A stretch of 64,000 nucleotides of DNA from Capra hircus. Its lineage: Eukaryota > Chordata > Mammalia > Artiodactyla > Bovidae. The notes under the pieces were generated by a model that saw only the letters and a list, made by a program, of their open reading frames with translations, was not told the origin of the DNA and ran no database searches. The translations under genes and the position numbers were made by a program. This document shows positions 11,863 to 23,285 of this stretch, piece after piece (the first letter of the stretch is position 1; each line of letters begins with the position of its first letter). The stretch spans positions 133,749,089 to 133,813,088 of the forward strand of contig NC_030808.1 in assembly GCF_001704415.2 (NCBI RefSeq). The letters run 5' to 3'.

Positions 11863-12057
11863 AACTACAGCCTATGACCAACTACCTGTTTTTGCAAATA
11901 AAGTTTTATTGGATCCCAGCCATGCCCATATTCTATTGTCATCTATCTACTGCCCATGGCTGCTTCCTGCTATAAAGGCACAGTTGAGTAGTTGCAGTAG
12001 AGACTATGGCCTGTAAGCCTAAAATATTCACTAGCTGGTCCTCACAGAAAAATGATG
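11863..12057 (+). mobile_element. Conserved mammalian MER-type interspersed repeat
   Basis: AATAAAGTTTTATTGGATCC, CATGCCCATATTCTATTG, GTTGAGTAGTTGCAGTAGAG and CCTAAAATATTCACTAGCTG occur in the order of a very common mammalian dispersed repeat. I recognise the repeat but cannot name its family with certainty; a hAT-type DNA element is likely. Confidence 0.6.
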
Positions 12058-12354
12058 CTGCTTCCTAGTTTAGAAGAAGTGGCAAGGGAAGGAGGAATGA
12101 TGAGTTCTATTTCTTTGGATTGAATCCAGGACATCTACTGGGCTGAGTTCTGTTTGCATCTTCTAAAGACCGGGATTCCACACCCCTGTGGAACAGGCAG
12201 GCAAATGATTCTGGCTACAAGTATTTGGATTGAAAATTAAGATACATTCTCTTATTTCCAAGGCCACACTAATTTTGAGCAGCATCAACATTGCATCCAG
12301 TCTTTCAGTGAGCTCAGAAATATACTGAAATATAATGAAAATATCTACAGTTCC

Positions 12355-12560
12355 AATTCTGTGGTTCCCTAGCTGTGGCCTGTGAGGTTAAGGGTAGATC
12401 ATTTGACCTTTCTGTGACTTAGTTCTATCATCCATAAATTGGTTATACTCAACTTTCAAGTATCTTCCATTTCTTCTGAGGATCAGAACTAATATATCTG
12501 TGAATATCTGGCATATAACTGGCACTCAATATGTGATGAATTATTGGCATTGTGATTATT
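12355..12560 (+). repeat. MIR SINE
   Basis: MIR blocks appear in order: CTAGCTGTGGCCTGTGAGG, ATCATTTGACCTTTCTGTG, TCATCCATAAATTGG, GAGGATCAGAACTAATATAT and GGCACTCAATATGTG. Confidence 0.75.
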
Positions 12561-13124
12561 ATTTCAAAACACCCTCATAAGATAATGTCCTTTCTTTAGA
12601 AATTAGAAATGGTCAAGGCAATGTAATGGATTTTATATTTGAGCACTTTATAAGCAAGTGAGAATTCTATCATAATATAATGAATGGTAACCAAGGCTTG
12701 GGCAAAGAATCTTCTCTTTCAGGAAAGCATTCTATCCTCTGGGACAATGGTCTGCCTCACTGAGGTATGGAAGCCCCCTCTGGCATTGAACTGCAGTGCG
12801 TGTGTTCTGTTAATAATCAGCATAAACTATTGAGAAGTTGGGATGGGATCTATAATGGGAGAATAAGCCTCCTTCATAGCATCAGAAATCGAAGTTAATT
12901 GCAGTTTGTTTAGTGGGGAGGCTTGCATGGACAGGGAAAGGCTGTGGAGGAGTTGGGCGTGGGTTGGGGGATGAGGAGCTGGGGGACAGAGGCCTGAGCC
13001 TCATGGTTTCAGTTCTGAGGCTTTCACCCCCTCCTTTGGTGACTGACCTTAGCACAGTGGGAGAGGAGAAGGGCAGGTGGTCTCCCATACATCCCACCCC
13101 TTCCCAGCACCACCACAGGCTACA

Positions 13125-13325
13125 GGCCAAAGAACCCAGGCTAGACTCCCTTTCTAGCTGTGTGATCTGAGTAAGTCAGCCTTGTTTTTTTTAACTTCTT
13201 TGTGTATTTGTTTCTTTACCCAAGACAATGTTATTAATATTTACCATACTGGGCTGTGAGGGGCACAGATTGTTTGGAAAGTCTCTGGCACCCAACAGGG
13301 GCACACAAAGAAGAAATTATTATTT
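13125..13325 (+). repeat. MIR SINE
   Basis: CTAGCTGTGTGATCTGAGTA (core), TTTCTTTACCC, a GCTGTGAGGGGCACAG region and CTGGCACCCAACAGGGGCAC follow the MIR layout, interrupted by a T-rich expansion near 13180. Confidence 0.65.
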
Positions 13326-13949
13326 ATTTGAGATGAGCTACAAGGCTCAAGTTCATGTGTATATGGGAAGGGGACTGGGTGTGACCTTACTGGTGACTGA
13401 CATCACACCATAGATGGCCAAGCATGATATTCTATTGAAGAAGGTCAACAGAACTAAGTCTAGGTCAACCTGAATTTGGTCCAGGTCAACTTTGGTGATG
13501 AAATGAGGTCATGAAATCGATAGGTCCAGATTGGTCAAAAAATTTTTTGGATTTGTCCAACATTTACTTCATTAAATGATTTTTTAAAAATCTAGCAAAT
13601 AAACACCCTCAGTTCAAAGCTGAATGAAAATAATGGTGGCTTATGAATCCAGATCATGTGAATTACCCCCAGTTCCCTGAATTATCAGAATCAACTGTCT
13701 GTGAAACTCAGAATCCTCTAAATGAGTAAATAGCTGCCTAACCCTCACCTTGCTTGCAAATTCGGCTATAACAGCTGAAGGGCACACCTCGTTGCTGGCT
13801 TGATCGGTGATCTATCTGGCCTTCTGCTTTCAGGGAGGTAAATCGGTGAATTTTACAAATGTGAAAACTGACCTAGAGTAAGTGGTTCAGTAATGGGACC
13901 ACAGCTGTGTGGTTGTCAGTTAAGAACAGCTCTGGAAATGAAGGCTCTC

Positions 13950-14965
13950 TTCCCAGTGCAGTCATGCTCCATTTCAACAATGCCTCCATGTTGGAGTCTG
14001 CAGGTCTTCATCCTAGAACCTCTTCTTATCTCCACTGACCCACTGGACAGTCTCACCTGGGCTCAGGTCTTCTACACACGGACAACTTCCAAATGGTCAT
14101 CTCTAGCCCAGTCCACTCATCTGAACTCCAAATGTGCATATGTAGCTGCCTGTTGCACATCTCCACTTGGCTATCTCAGAGGCATTTTAGACACGAAGCT
14201 GAATGGTCCCTTCCCTCAGCCCAGACGTGCTCCAGCCACGAGTGATCCCGTTCTCAGTCATCCTAGTGACTCAGGCCCAAACACTCCCAATTGAAAATCC
14301 AACCTGTTGGAAATCCTGTTGGCTTTGGCTTTGTCCCCCATCTTTGTCTTAGATTATTATAATATAGCAGGTCTATTTTCAGTGGAAATGCTTGAATGAT
14401 CCTTTTAAAATGTAAGTCAGATTCTGTTTCCCTTCTGCTCCAAACCTTCTATGGATCCCGATCTCATTTGTGGAAATGCTCAGGTTCTTACAGCCCAACG
14501 TGAGCACCTGCTCGGATTACCTCTCCCCGACTACTGTTTCCCAGTTGCTCATATCACTCCAGTCATGCTGGTCTCCTTCCTGCTCCTTCAACCAGCATTC
14601 ATTATCTGGCTACAGGGCCTTTATGTCGGCTCTCTATCTCCCACATGCCTGCTATACAACACCCTTTCCTCCTTCAGGTCTTTACTTAGAACTTAGCTTC
14701 TCCAAAAGCCCCACTTTTACCACTCTATTTATTTTTCCAACTATTCCTCCCCCAAACCTGACCATTCTGATCCCATTTACCCTGATCTACTTCCCCCACT
14801 TTACAATCCTCATTTTCTAACATACTGTATGATACCCTTATTCATTATGTTCATTATTCATTTTCTGTCTATTTGCATTAGAAAATAAGCTTCTTGAGGG
14901 CAGGAATCCTTGTTTGATCAGTAGTATATCCTAGAATAGTACTTGCCAAACAGCAGGCACTCAAA
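13950..14965 (+). repeat. L2 LINE, about 1 kb including the 3' end
   Basis: The sequence follows the L2 3' ORF and UTR: CTGCCTGTTGCACATCTCCA, TTAAAATGTAAGTCAGATTC, AACCTTCTATGGATCCC, CTACAGGGCC and TTCAGGTCTTTACTTAGA. It closes with TTCTTGAGGGCAGGAATCC and GCAGGCACTC before an A-run. It carries many stops and indels and is non-functional. The end is altered by an A-rich insertion at 14953-14990. Confidence 0.75.
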
Positions 14966-15002
14966 AAAAAAAAAAAAACCAAAAACAAAAACTTGCCAAA
15001 CA
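14941..15002 (+). repeat. A-rich segment between 12-bp direct repeats
   Basis: ACTTGCCAAACA occurs at 14941-14952 and 14991-15002. Between the copies lies the L2 end plus 16 A residues and CCAAAAACAAAA, which resembles a target-site duplication around a tail-like insert. Confidence 0.7.
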
Positions 15003-15039
15003 AATATAAATGAATAAATGGTGTTTGCACAAATACTGT

Positions 15040-15212
15040 GTTGGGTCAGTATATAAAGAGAGATGTTATGGGGAGGGAGGTGGGAGGGGGGTTCATGTTT
15101 GGGAACACACGTACACCCATGGTGGATTCATGTCAATGTATGGCAAAACCAATACAGTATTGTAAAGTAAAATAAAGTAAAAATAAAAATTTAATAAAAG
15201 AAAAAAAAAATA
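15040..15212 (+). mobile_element. Bovine-type L1 3' end with A tail
   Basis: A G-rich stretch at 15070-15091 is followed by GGGAACACACGTACACCCAT, GGTGGATTCATGTCAATGTA, CAATACAGTATTGTAAAGTA and an A-rich tail. This is the 3'-UTR terminus of the ruminant L1, severely 5'-truncated. The G-rich run is typical of L1 3' UTRs. Confidence 0.85.
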
Positions 15213-15926
15213 AGTACTGTATTTTCCTGAGATGTTGCGAGTGTTACAGTTCACCATGGTGGGAGGAAAAGCCCTGCTTCCCCCACAGATAGGCCAAGGG
15301 TCAACACCACAGGGCACCATTTCTCTTTTCTTGGCAGAACATGCCCTGTTGTAGTCCCCAGCAACAGCTACAAGAGAACAGTCAAAGAAGATAATGCACA
15401 AACTCCCATTTCTATTAATTTCTAGCTCTCGTTTCCTCATTTCCACTTAGATATTTTAAACCTTCATACATATGTCAGTACATACATGCATATGATTTAT
15501 AAATAAAAGATCTTATATTGGAGGTACATGATCAAAAACTTTGAGAAACACTAATTTACAAAATCACGAAATCTTCAGAAAGTTCAGGGGACACTGGTGA
15601 GTTCATAGCCCAGCAAACACATGTAGCAAGTTCGTGACTGGGAGAATGCAATTGGTCCTGCCCATCCATGACAGCCCAGTGAGTGGTCCAGACAGTGGGG
15701 TGGGGTGTTGGAAGGCTCTCTCTTGAGGTGGTGCAAAAAGCGCCTGGGCGCTGGAGACCTTTGCTGGGGCAGAGCTGGGTTGTGCTCTCAGGGAGCCTCT
15801 GGCCTCTGTCACCAGGTTCCTCCCCGCATCAGGACTCCCTCCAGCCTGTATCCCCTCAGCTGGCTACCACCCACACAACAGTGGCTGGCCCTGGATCTTG
15901 CAAGCCTGCAGGCAGGGCTGGCTTAC

Positions 15927-16051
15927 CTTCTCATAGTACCGGATCTCATAGTCCAGGATGATGCCGTTGGGTTGCTCCGGCTGTGGCCATGACAATGTGA
16001 TGCTCCTCATGGTGGCACTGACCTGGTGCATGATGGGAACAGTGGAAGGGG
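15927..16051 (-). CDS. EPHB1: EPHB1 exon 6: first half of second fibronectin type III domain
   Basis: This 125-bp exon begins with two bases completing the alanine codon left open by the previous exon. It reads APSTVPIMHQVSATMRSI, then LSWPQPEQPNGIILDYEIRY, and ends YEK on a codon boundary. LSWPQPEQPNG is the conserved B-strand/loop of Eph FN3-2, with its core tryptophan. The acceptor follows a long pyrimidine tract ending TTTCTGCAG and the donor is GTAAGC. The 125-bp length is the usual one for this exon in the Eph family. The frame is open across all 125 bp, and no start or stop is expected in an internal exon. It is separated from the preceding exon by the largest complete intron in the window (21.1 kb). 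Confidence 0.97.
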
Positions 16052-18559
16052 CTGCAGAAAGAGGAAAAGATAGGGCAGATGAAGAGACCCTTGATGATAT
16101 GAGAAAGGTTGTCTTTCAGAGATAAATAGGCAGAGAAATGCTATTGGGTTGGAACTCCTCCTTTTCTTTCTCATCAGCTCAGCTGGATCTACAGAACTTC
16201 CTGAAGGTTCTGCAGAATGAATGGAGTTTGGGCACCAAAGGAGAGAAAAGGTAGCAATTTAGGACAGGAAGACATGTTTGAGGGCAGGGACTGGAGTGAA
16301 CAAGAAGAAAGGTCTGACTAAAACAAGAGATGGCTGGAAAAACCATAGGAGAACAGTATGAACTGACAAAGCCAGAGTCAGGCACGAAGGGCGTGACCAG
16401 CAGGACAAATCTATGCTGCAGGCAGTGGATCACGAAGAGCGATGGACTGTTTTTGAGCAGATGGTGTTGAAGGAGCCTCAGCCTTGCAATAATGGGGTGA
16501 GCCATCCCAGAGAAGAGAATGTGGAGGCAAAGCCTATCAGCAAAAGAGTCGAGCTGGTCAGTGCTGTGCAGTGGAAAAGAGCATTCCAGCAAACATTCTG
16601 AGACTGCATGGAAGATTTTGCTGTGTTTCAAAAGGAAGAGAGGTGGCATCTCTCCAAAAGATATGAATAGAGGCCAGCAACAGAGTTCTTTTCGACTTCT
16701 GTCAGAGTTTTCCAAATGAGGACATTTGCTATTGAGCGCTCACAAATATAAATGAAGAAATGATACACAAACCAAACATTTGGAAACAGAATAATAATTT
16801 CAAAATCTGTGAAGTGCTTCCGAAATCTCTGTTTAAAAAGAATATTATTTATTTCCCATTTCAACATTTTTCACACAGTGTAAGTAAAATGAAAACAGTC
16901 TGGAAATAATAAATGAGGGCTGTCTGTCTAGGGAAGAAGCGGGTAATGGATGAGGCTGCAGTCTGCGCTCTGTTTAGGGGCTGTTCCGTTTAGTCCTGGC
17001 ACTTCTGCAGTGACGAAGGTCGCTTCTTCACATGAACTCAACTTTACAAGGCTTTCTCTGGGGACCATGGCTGAGTGACATTTACTGTCCCGGATTTAAG
17101 TAAACAGATTCCCCTCTAGGACCTGAAATTACAGAGCACAGCTGCTGGGTCATAGGGCTCCCTCATTCTCCATTTCTCCATGATCCTAGGACTCTCAGCA
17201 GACACCTTCTGCATGAGGCGCCTGGGCGAGGTGGAGATGCAGGGAGATGCCGGGACGATGCAGGGAAGATATTAGGAAGATGCTCATAGTCTGGGGGAGC
17301 CATAAAGAGAGCACAGAGTGGGAGGTACTGTGATGAGCCCTTAGAATCACAGTGTGCATCTGGGACTTTGCCCACTTCCCATTAGAGACCTTGTGATGTC
17401 TGTGAAAATGGGCCCCTCAGAGCTCCTACTCCTGGGAGCATAACTGACTAATGGCCCCAGCTGCAGCATTCTGAGATACATCACTGCATCCATGCAGAGC
17501 AGTTTCCCACACGCTGCTCCCACCCAGTGACTGAAGTGGTGGGGATGCTATGGCAGGTCCATTCTTAACTCTTCCGATGGGTGACTTATGCTCAAACACG
17601 CCCCATTGGACTTCCCAACACTTCCCTGCAACTCATGTCTGTCTAAAGCTCTTCCCACTCAATTCTTCTTCCTTCCCTCTCTCTCCTTTAGAGGGATCAG
17701 ATCTTCATTGTGGTCTGATAGCTCTCCCAGCTTCCTCTGGCCTTCACCCCACTTTCCCGGTAAGTCTTTGGTATATCTGGTTTCATCGTGGCATCTGTGA
17801 ATGGAGGACCTGAATTGATGCCGTTCTGAATCCCCTTATCAATTATTCTCTGCCAGCCCTGCTGTATCCCTGGGGACGGGAGGCTCACTGACTCCAGGAG
17901 TTGCTGCTCCATGCCTGCGTATCTCCCACCAGTGCGCACGTCTTCCTTATCCTTATCTGAAATATGTCTTGGAACTTCCCACTGGTCTCAGTTCTGCCAA
18001 CTGAAGTAATATAGAATGTTCCCTCTTTCACAGAATGGCTTGTCAAATAGCTAAAGAAACTAGTTAGGTCTCCCCTGAGTTTTTCCTGCTGAAAAGAATG
18101 GCCAGATCCTATGGAAATTTCTCCCATGATATGCTGCCACCTGAGGTGGCTCTCTTCCAAATGAGGCTTGTTATCTAAATCTCTTTAGGCATAAGGCCCT
18201 GAGGTGAATCCAATTCTCTCACCGCTGTTTGAACAGCAAAGATTAGAGTAAAACTAATATCTACCATGATCTGTGTACTATGCATCTATTCATATGACCA
18301 TAAGCTTTTGCTTCAAAAACACATACCTGCGATTGGATTTTGAAACCGCAGTCAATATAACCTTTAGGTTTTCCCATGGTATGCTCCTTGTCTTTTGTCT
18401 ATAGAGTTGGCTTTTTGCTTGGACTACAGGGATTTAAATGTACCTTCATGATGTCAAATTTGGCCTATTTGTCAAGTAAGTGGGAATAATTTTTGATCCT
18501 GACTCAACTATCACATACATCTTCACTTCCTCCCAACTTAGGATCATGGCCCAGATCCA

Positions 18560-19700
18560 CTTAATTAACTATTTAAACAAGTATTTACTGAGTATCTGTC
18601 ATGTGCCAGTAATCATTCTAGGTTCTAGAGAGTCCACAGTGAACAAATTAACATTTTCTGTCTTCACAGAGCTTATTTTCTAGTGGAGGGATTCAGAGAC
18701 TAGACATAGTAAATATATAAATTACAAGGTATGTTAAAAATCTCAAGTACAGTGGGAAAAAAATGGAGCAGAGGAGAAGGGATACAGAATGCTATAATGT
18801 AGGAGGCCAGCTGGGGAGGGGCTGCAATTCTGAATCAGGTGGTCAGTCAGGCCCTGCCTGAGGAGCAGGTGTAGGAGCAAAGGATGACGGAGGGAAGACA
18901 GGGAGGCAGGTGGATACTTGGGAGGAGAGCCCATGAGATGGAAAAGTCAGGGCAAAGGTTCTGATCTGGGAGCAGCCAGGCAACAGGAAGAGCCAGTGGG
19001 ACCGATGCAAAGACGAGGCCACAGGTGGTAGGGCCGCAGAGACACTATAAAATAGGACCTTGGCTTCTACTGAGAGAGACAGGGACTCATGAGAAGGTTC
19101 GAACAGGAGAGTGACATGTGAGTTTCATGTATCATCCTCTGTTGTGTTGTAAGTGGAGTGCAGAGGCTGTGGGAAAGCTGAAAGAACTATCCTAACACAA
19201 TTGCAATAGTCCAGCCAGGCTCGGAGTGGTGGAGGCAGTGAGAATGGGGATGGTCAGATTCTGAATAGACTTAGACTATCTCAGTGGATGTGGGATGTGG
19301 AAGAAATAAAAGAGTCATCACGACTCCAAGGTTTCTGGTTTGAACAGCTGGGAAGTTTTTGGGTAGGGGCATAGGTGAAATCAGGGAAGACAATGGTACA
19401 GGCAGTCTGGAAGGAAAGACCAGGTGCTCTACTTGGGACCCGCTTGCTTTGAGACATCTAGGATGTACCAGACTAGTAGTTGGCTGAGGACAGATGCACA
19501 TAGAAGAGGTCCAGACTGAAGATATAAATTTGAAGTCATCAGTATATCGTATCAAAAGCACCAGAAATGACAGAAATGACCAAGAGAAGGAGCAGAAGAG
19601 GTTATACAGTCTAAGATTCAGGAGATGAAGGAAAGCTGCCAAGGGGCCTGAAACGAAAGACCAGGACTCTGGAAGGAGAACCAGAGAGAGTGATCGCCTA
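18560..19700 (-). repeat. L2 LINE, about 1.1 kb, reverse orientation
   Basis: Reading the plus strand gives the L2 antisense series: TATTTACTGAGTATCTGTCA, GAGCTTATTTTCTAGTGG, CAATTGCAATAGTCCAGCCA, GGATGTGGGATGTGGAAG, CACGACTCCAAGGTTTCTGG and GATATAAATTTGAAGTCATC. The element therefore runs 3' to 5' along the window. The minus-strand frame open at 19271-19708 falls in this L2 and is probably a remnant of its ORF with added stops. Confidence 0.75.
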
Positions 19701-19812
19701 GAGACCAAGCAGCAGTGTTCCCAGGAGGACAGGATGTGTGCAGTGCCGCTGCTGAGTTACTAAAGTAAAACTAGGCACCAGGTATGGATTTGGTACAGGC
19801 TGGATTGTTAAT

Positions 19813-19843
19813 GGTGGGGGGTGGGGTGGGGTGGGAGTGGGGG
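19813..19843 (+). other. G-quadruplex-forming run
   Basis: G runs of six, four, four, three and five are separated by loops of one to three bases (GGGGGGTGGGGTGGGG followed by TGGGAGTGGGGG). The pattern meets the usual intramolecular G4 rule on the plus strand, which is the EPHB1 template strand. Confidence 0.75.
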
Positions 19844-21179
19844 TTGACTTTGTTTCTCTGACACCTGTGTTCACTGCGTGCGGAGCCCCAGGAGAGGATA
19901 AAGCTGCTTCAAGGAGAGTGAGGCTGTATTCTGGAGTTTGTAGAGTTGGTCTGGGATCCTGCTGTGTCCACCAGGATGGGTGGGAATGGCCTCCTTGAAT
20001 CTTTTCCCCACCATCCCAACCCCTGCCCCCGCCCATCACACTGAAGGGGCTGCCCTTTCAGTCCTCTGTGGAAACAGGCTCCTTTGACATGATGTTACTC
20101 ACGTCAGGGCCACACAGATTTTCAGGATCCTTCTGCCTCAAAAGCTGAAGCATTATGTATTAAAAATTGGAAAGATTAATCCCAATGACCTGAGGATTTT
20201 GATGGGCTTGGTTCTTTTCTTTGCCTCTAACCCCTGGAAAGCCATCATTCAAAACTCAACATATTTACCACCCATGGTGCCAGGCCCCTGCTCTAACCAC
20301 TCAGGACAGAAGGACAAGTAAAGTCACAGTCCTGCTTAAAGGTCCTGGTTGGGGTCAAATGGCAAAAAAACTCTCGTAGGGCAGGTTGATCCAGACTCAA
20401 AGGAGTCAAATCCACGGACATGGACAGGAATACCTCTGTGACAGAGGTGGCAAGGACCTCCTGGTAGCCCCTCAGCAGCACACAGACCCAGGAGAAACTG
20501 CCAGAGGGCAATCCACCGCGGCCAGCATTTCTCAGATCTATGGTGATGACGCTGTGGTCACAGACCCCATGGCAGGCTGTTTATCCTCATATAGGTCATT
20601 CTAAATGTCTTACCTTTTAATTGAGATGGGATTTTGCACAGGGGAGAAAATGGGAAAGTATTACTCCACCTCCCTGAAGATCAGGGGCAGCGCACATTTG
20701 GTATTCTGCCATCAGTCATCACTTACGGTGACGACTTCTTTTTCCTTCAAGTGCAAATGCCACCTCTAAATCTCATGTTTTATATGTAAGAAAATCTTCA
20801 GACCAAACAGAACTAAAAAGTGCTCAGGTATTCATTCAAATACCAATTGCTTTTAGTAAAAGCGGATGTAAGATAGGAGGGAAAATTAATTCAAAGCAGC
20901 AGCCCCTGGAACCCCAAATACAATGGTTTGAACAGTACACCCTGGCCAGCTGTCTTTTCTCATAAACCTGCATCTCAGATGAAGGGATAGTTTCACTGAA
21001 TCCTTGAAAGAATTTCTTCTTCACAAGCACACAAATCACTTTTGACTAAACTAAACATTCTACAGAGAGAAAGAAATGAAAATTATTAAAATTTAGCAAG
21101 TAAGCAAATATAGACCTTTCTTTAGAAAAAGAAAGGACAAAGAATCAATTTAGGCGCTATTTGGAAAGAAGGTACTGAT

Positions 21180-21398
21180 CAAGAAAGATGTGTTTGCAGA
21201 CACAGAAACCAGATTGGTGGTTGGCAAAGGGGGAAGAGTGCTGGGCAGGGATAAACCGGGAGTTTGGGATTAGTAACTATGAATGATTACATATAGGCTG
21301 GAGAAACAACAAGGTCCTACTGTATAACACAAGGAATTATATTCAATATTTTGTGATAAATCATTACAAAAAAGAATATATATATATATATATATATG
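21180..21398 (+). mobile_element. Artiodactyl L1 3' end, 5' part of split element
   Basis: ATGTGTTTGCAGACACAGAA, AGTTTGGGATTAGTAACTA, AACAACAAGGTCCTACTGTA and TATATTCAATATTTTGTGAT are typical of the 3' region of a cetartiodactyl L1. It runs into an AT dinucleotide tract (about 21375-21397), where a SINE has inserted. The element resumes at 21717. Confidence 0.75.
21375..21397 (+). repeat. (AT)n microsatellite
   Basis: About eleven uninterrupted AT units within the L1 3' end, directly before the SINE insertion. Likely polymorphic in length. Confidence 0.85.
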
Positions 21399-21716
21399 CA
21401 TGAAAGTGAAAGTTGCTCAGTCGTGTCCAGCTCTTTGCAACCCCATGGACTATACAGTCTATGTAATTCTCTAGGCCAGAATACTGGAGTGGATACGCTT
21501 TCTCTTCTCCAGGGGATCTTCCCAACCCATGAATCAAACCCAGGTCTTCCGCATTGCAGGCAGATTCTTTACCAGCTGAGCCACAAGGGAAGCCCAAGAA
21601 TACTAGAGTGGGTAGCCTATCCCTTCTCCAGCGGATCTTCCCGACCCAGGAATTGAACCGGGGTCTCCTGCATTGCAGGCGGATTCTTTACCAACTGAAC
21701 TATCAGGGAGGCCATA
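21399..21716 (-). mobile_element. Bov-A2-type SINE (dimeric), nested in L1
   Basis: AAGTGAAAGTTGCTCAGTCG, TTTGCAACCCCATGGACTAT and GCCAGAATACTGGAGTGG mark the first unit. The 3' block (GAATACTAGAGTGGGTAGCC to GATTCTTTACC) is then repeated from about 21598, giving the two-unit structure of Bov-A2. Element orientation is minus: read on the minus strand, the head is GGGCTTCCC and the tail is the BovB-derived end. Ruminant-specific. Confidence 0.9.
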
Positions 21717-21800
21717 CTGAGTCATTTTGCTATACAGCATAAATTAACACAACACTGTAGATCAACTACACTTCAATACAATTGAAATTAAAAAAAAGAA
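21717..21800 (+). mobile_element. Artiodactyl L1 3' terminus, continuation
   Basis: ACTGAGTCATTTTGCTATAC, AACACAACACTGTAGATCAA and CTACACTTCAATACAATTG continue the L1 3' end split by the SINE, ending in an A-rich tail near 21790. Confidence 0.8.
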
Positions 21801-23002
21801 AGATATGTTTGGCCTAAAGAGACAGTGCTCAAAAAATCCAAACATACTCAAAATTGCCCTGAACTTCTTCTTGGCGAAATAAAGAGGCCAACCCAACAGG
21901 AGGCCAGGATCCAAAGAGGAGAGTGGGGAAGCAATGACAAGCGTCCCGTCAGGCACTCAGGAAAATCTGTGTGAGGGTCCAAACAGAATCAGAACCAGGA
22001 GTGTCTGAATGCATGTCTAGAGTTAATAATAAAAGGCCCTTTAACTGTGTCAGAAGCAGGAAGAGACTTGAACATCATCGGTCCAGGGGCTCAGGGATGG
22101 AGAAAATGCAAAGGCAGGTGGGCTGAGTCCTTTGTCTCTGTTGTGAAGGAAGACCTCAGGGAGCCCTTCCTCCCAAACTGCTTTTGAAGCAGACAGATCT
22201 AAGCTGGTTATCACATTCAGCAGCGAGAGTGCACAGAATGTTCCTGCCTGAACTGACAAATGAGATGTGGATAAATTACAGGGATGGGATGGTCCCAGTT
22301 GCAAGTTATGAAAGAACTCACATGTGACATGGGACAAGTGTCAGCCCCAACTGGTCACAGGTCACTGCTGGAGGCATCATGGATGACGCCAGGCGGACCA
22401 CCTACCAGCCCTCCATTTCTAAAGAAGAGCTCCAACAGAGATTGGAGGGCGTGCACCCCTCTGAGATTCTGGCTGGGTCTTGGGAGGGTGGCGTGATTCT
22501 GTCTGGAATTTAATAACCCTAAATCTGGACCATGGAGTCTTACTGTGGAGCCTGATTTCCTATCTTGGGTTCTCCTGGACCAAACATTTTATGTTTAAAA
22601 TATTCCTTGCTTGACCTTTTAATCGAGTTAGAGACTCTAGTCATGTTCAAAGTTTTCTCTTACTCCTTATTTTCGATTTGAGAAAATAAGGGGCAGTTTT
22701 CTCCCAATGATTAAGCATCTCAGATTCCAAATGTGAGAATAGATTGATACTTTTTTTTCCCTAGGACAATTACTAAGTTCTAAAGCATTATCTTTCCTTA
22801 TTAAAAATTACTTCCTAATGTCTTCATTGACTTTTATGTCCAAAGAATTCTTTCAACAGTTATCACCATAATCCATTTGGGGATATAATAAATGATGTTA
22901 AAATATTTTATTTAAGATAACCAAAGCATTTATCAGTAGTTTTGAAGAAAAATAATAGCAAAACACGCATGCATTTAAAATTAAGCTGATCTATTATATC
23001 AA

Positions 23003-23285
23003 CCCTCAATGTTCATTGGAAGGACTGATGCTGAAACTGAAGCTCTACTACTTTGGCCACCAGATGTGAAGAGCCAACTCATTGGAAAGGACCCTGTTGG
23101 TGGGAAAAATAGAGGGCAGGAGGAGAAGGGGGTGACAGAGGATGAGATGGTTGGATGGCATCATCAACTCAATGGGCATGAGTCTGAGCAAACTCTAGGA
23201 CAGTGAAGGACAGGGAAGGCTGGCATGCTGCTGTCCATGGGGTCTCAAAGAGTCAGACATGACTTAGCAACTGAACAACAACAAT
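23003..23285 (+). mobile_element. BovB (RTE) LINE 3' end
   Basis: CATTGGAAGGACTGATGCTG, ACTTTGGCCACCAGATG, GATGGTTGGATGGCATCATC and AGAGTCAGACATGACTTAGC are the 3' end of BovB. This LINE was horizontally transferred into ruminants and mobilises Bov-tA SINEs. The 5' truncation leaves only the end of the reverse-transcriptase ORF, broken by stops. Confidence 0.9.

Larger units (their letters stand above)
8515..15926 (-). other. EPHB1: EPHB1 intron 6
   Basis: A 7.4-kb intron containing L2 remnants (about 9390-9820 and 13950-14965), two bovine-type L1 3' ends (10640-10757 and 15040-15212), a conserved MER-type repeat (11863-12057) and MIRs (12355-12560 and 13125-13325). No coding sequence is recognised. 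15213-15926 looks unique. Confidence 0.93.

Noticed and set aside
16179..16715. Minus-strand open frame of 178 codons just upstream of exon 6
   Set aside because: Low-complexity Ser/Leu/Phe translation of a purine-rich plus strand. The exon 6 acceptor is clear and the known protein joins exon 5 directly to exon 6.
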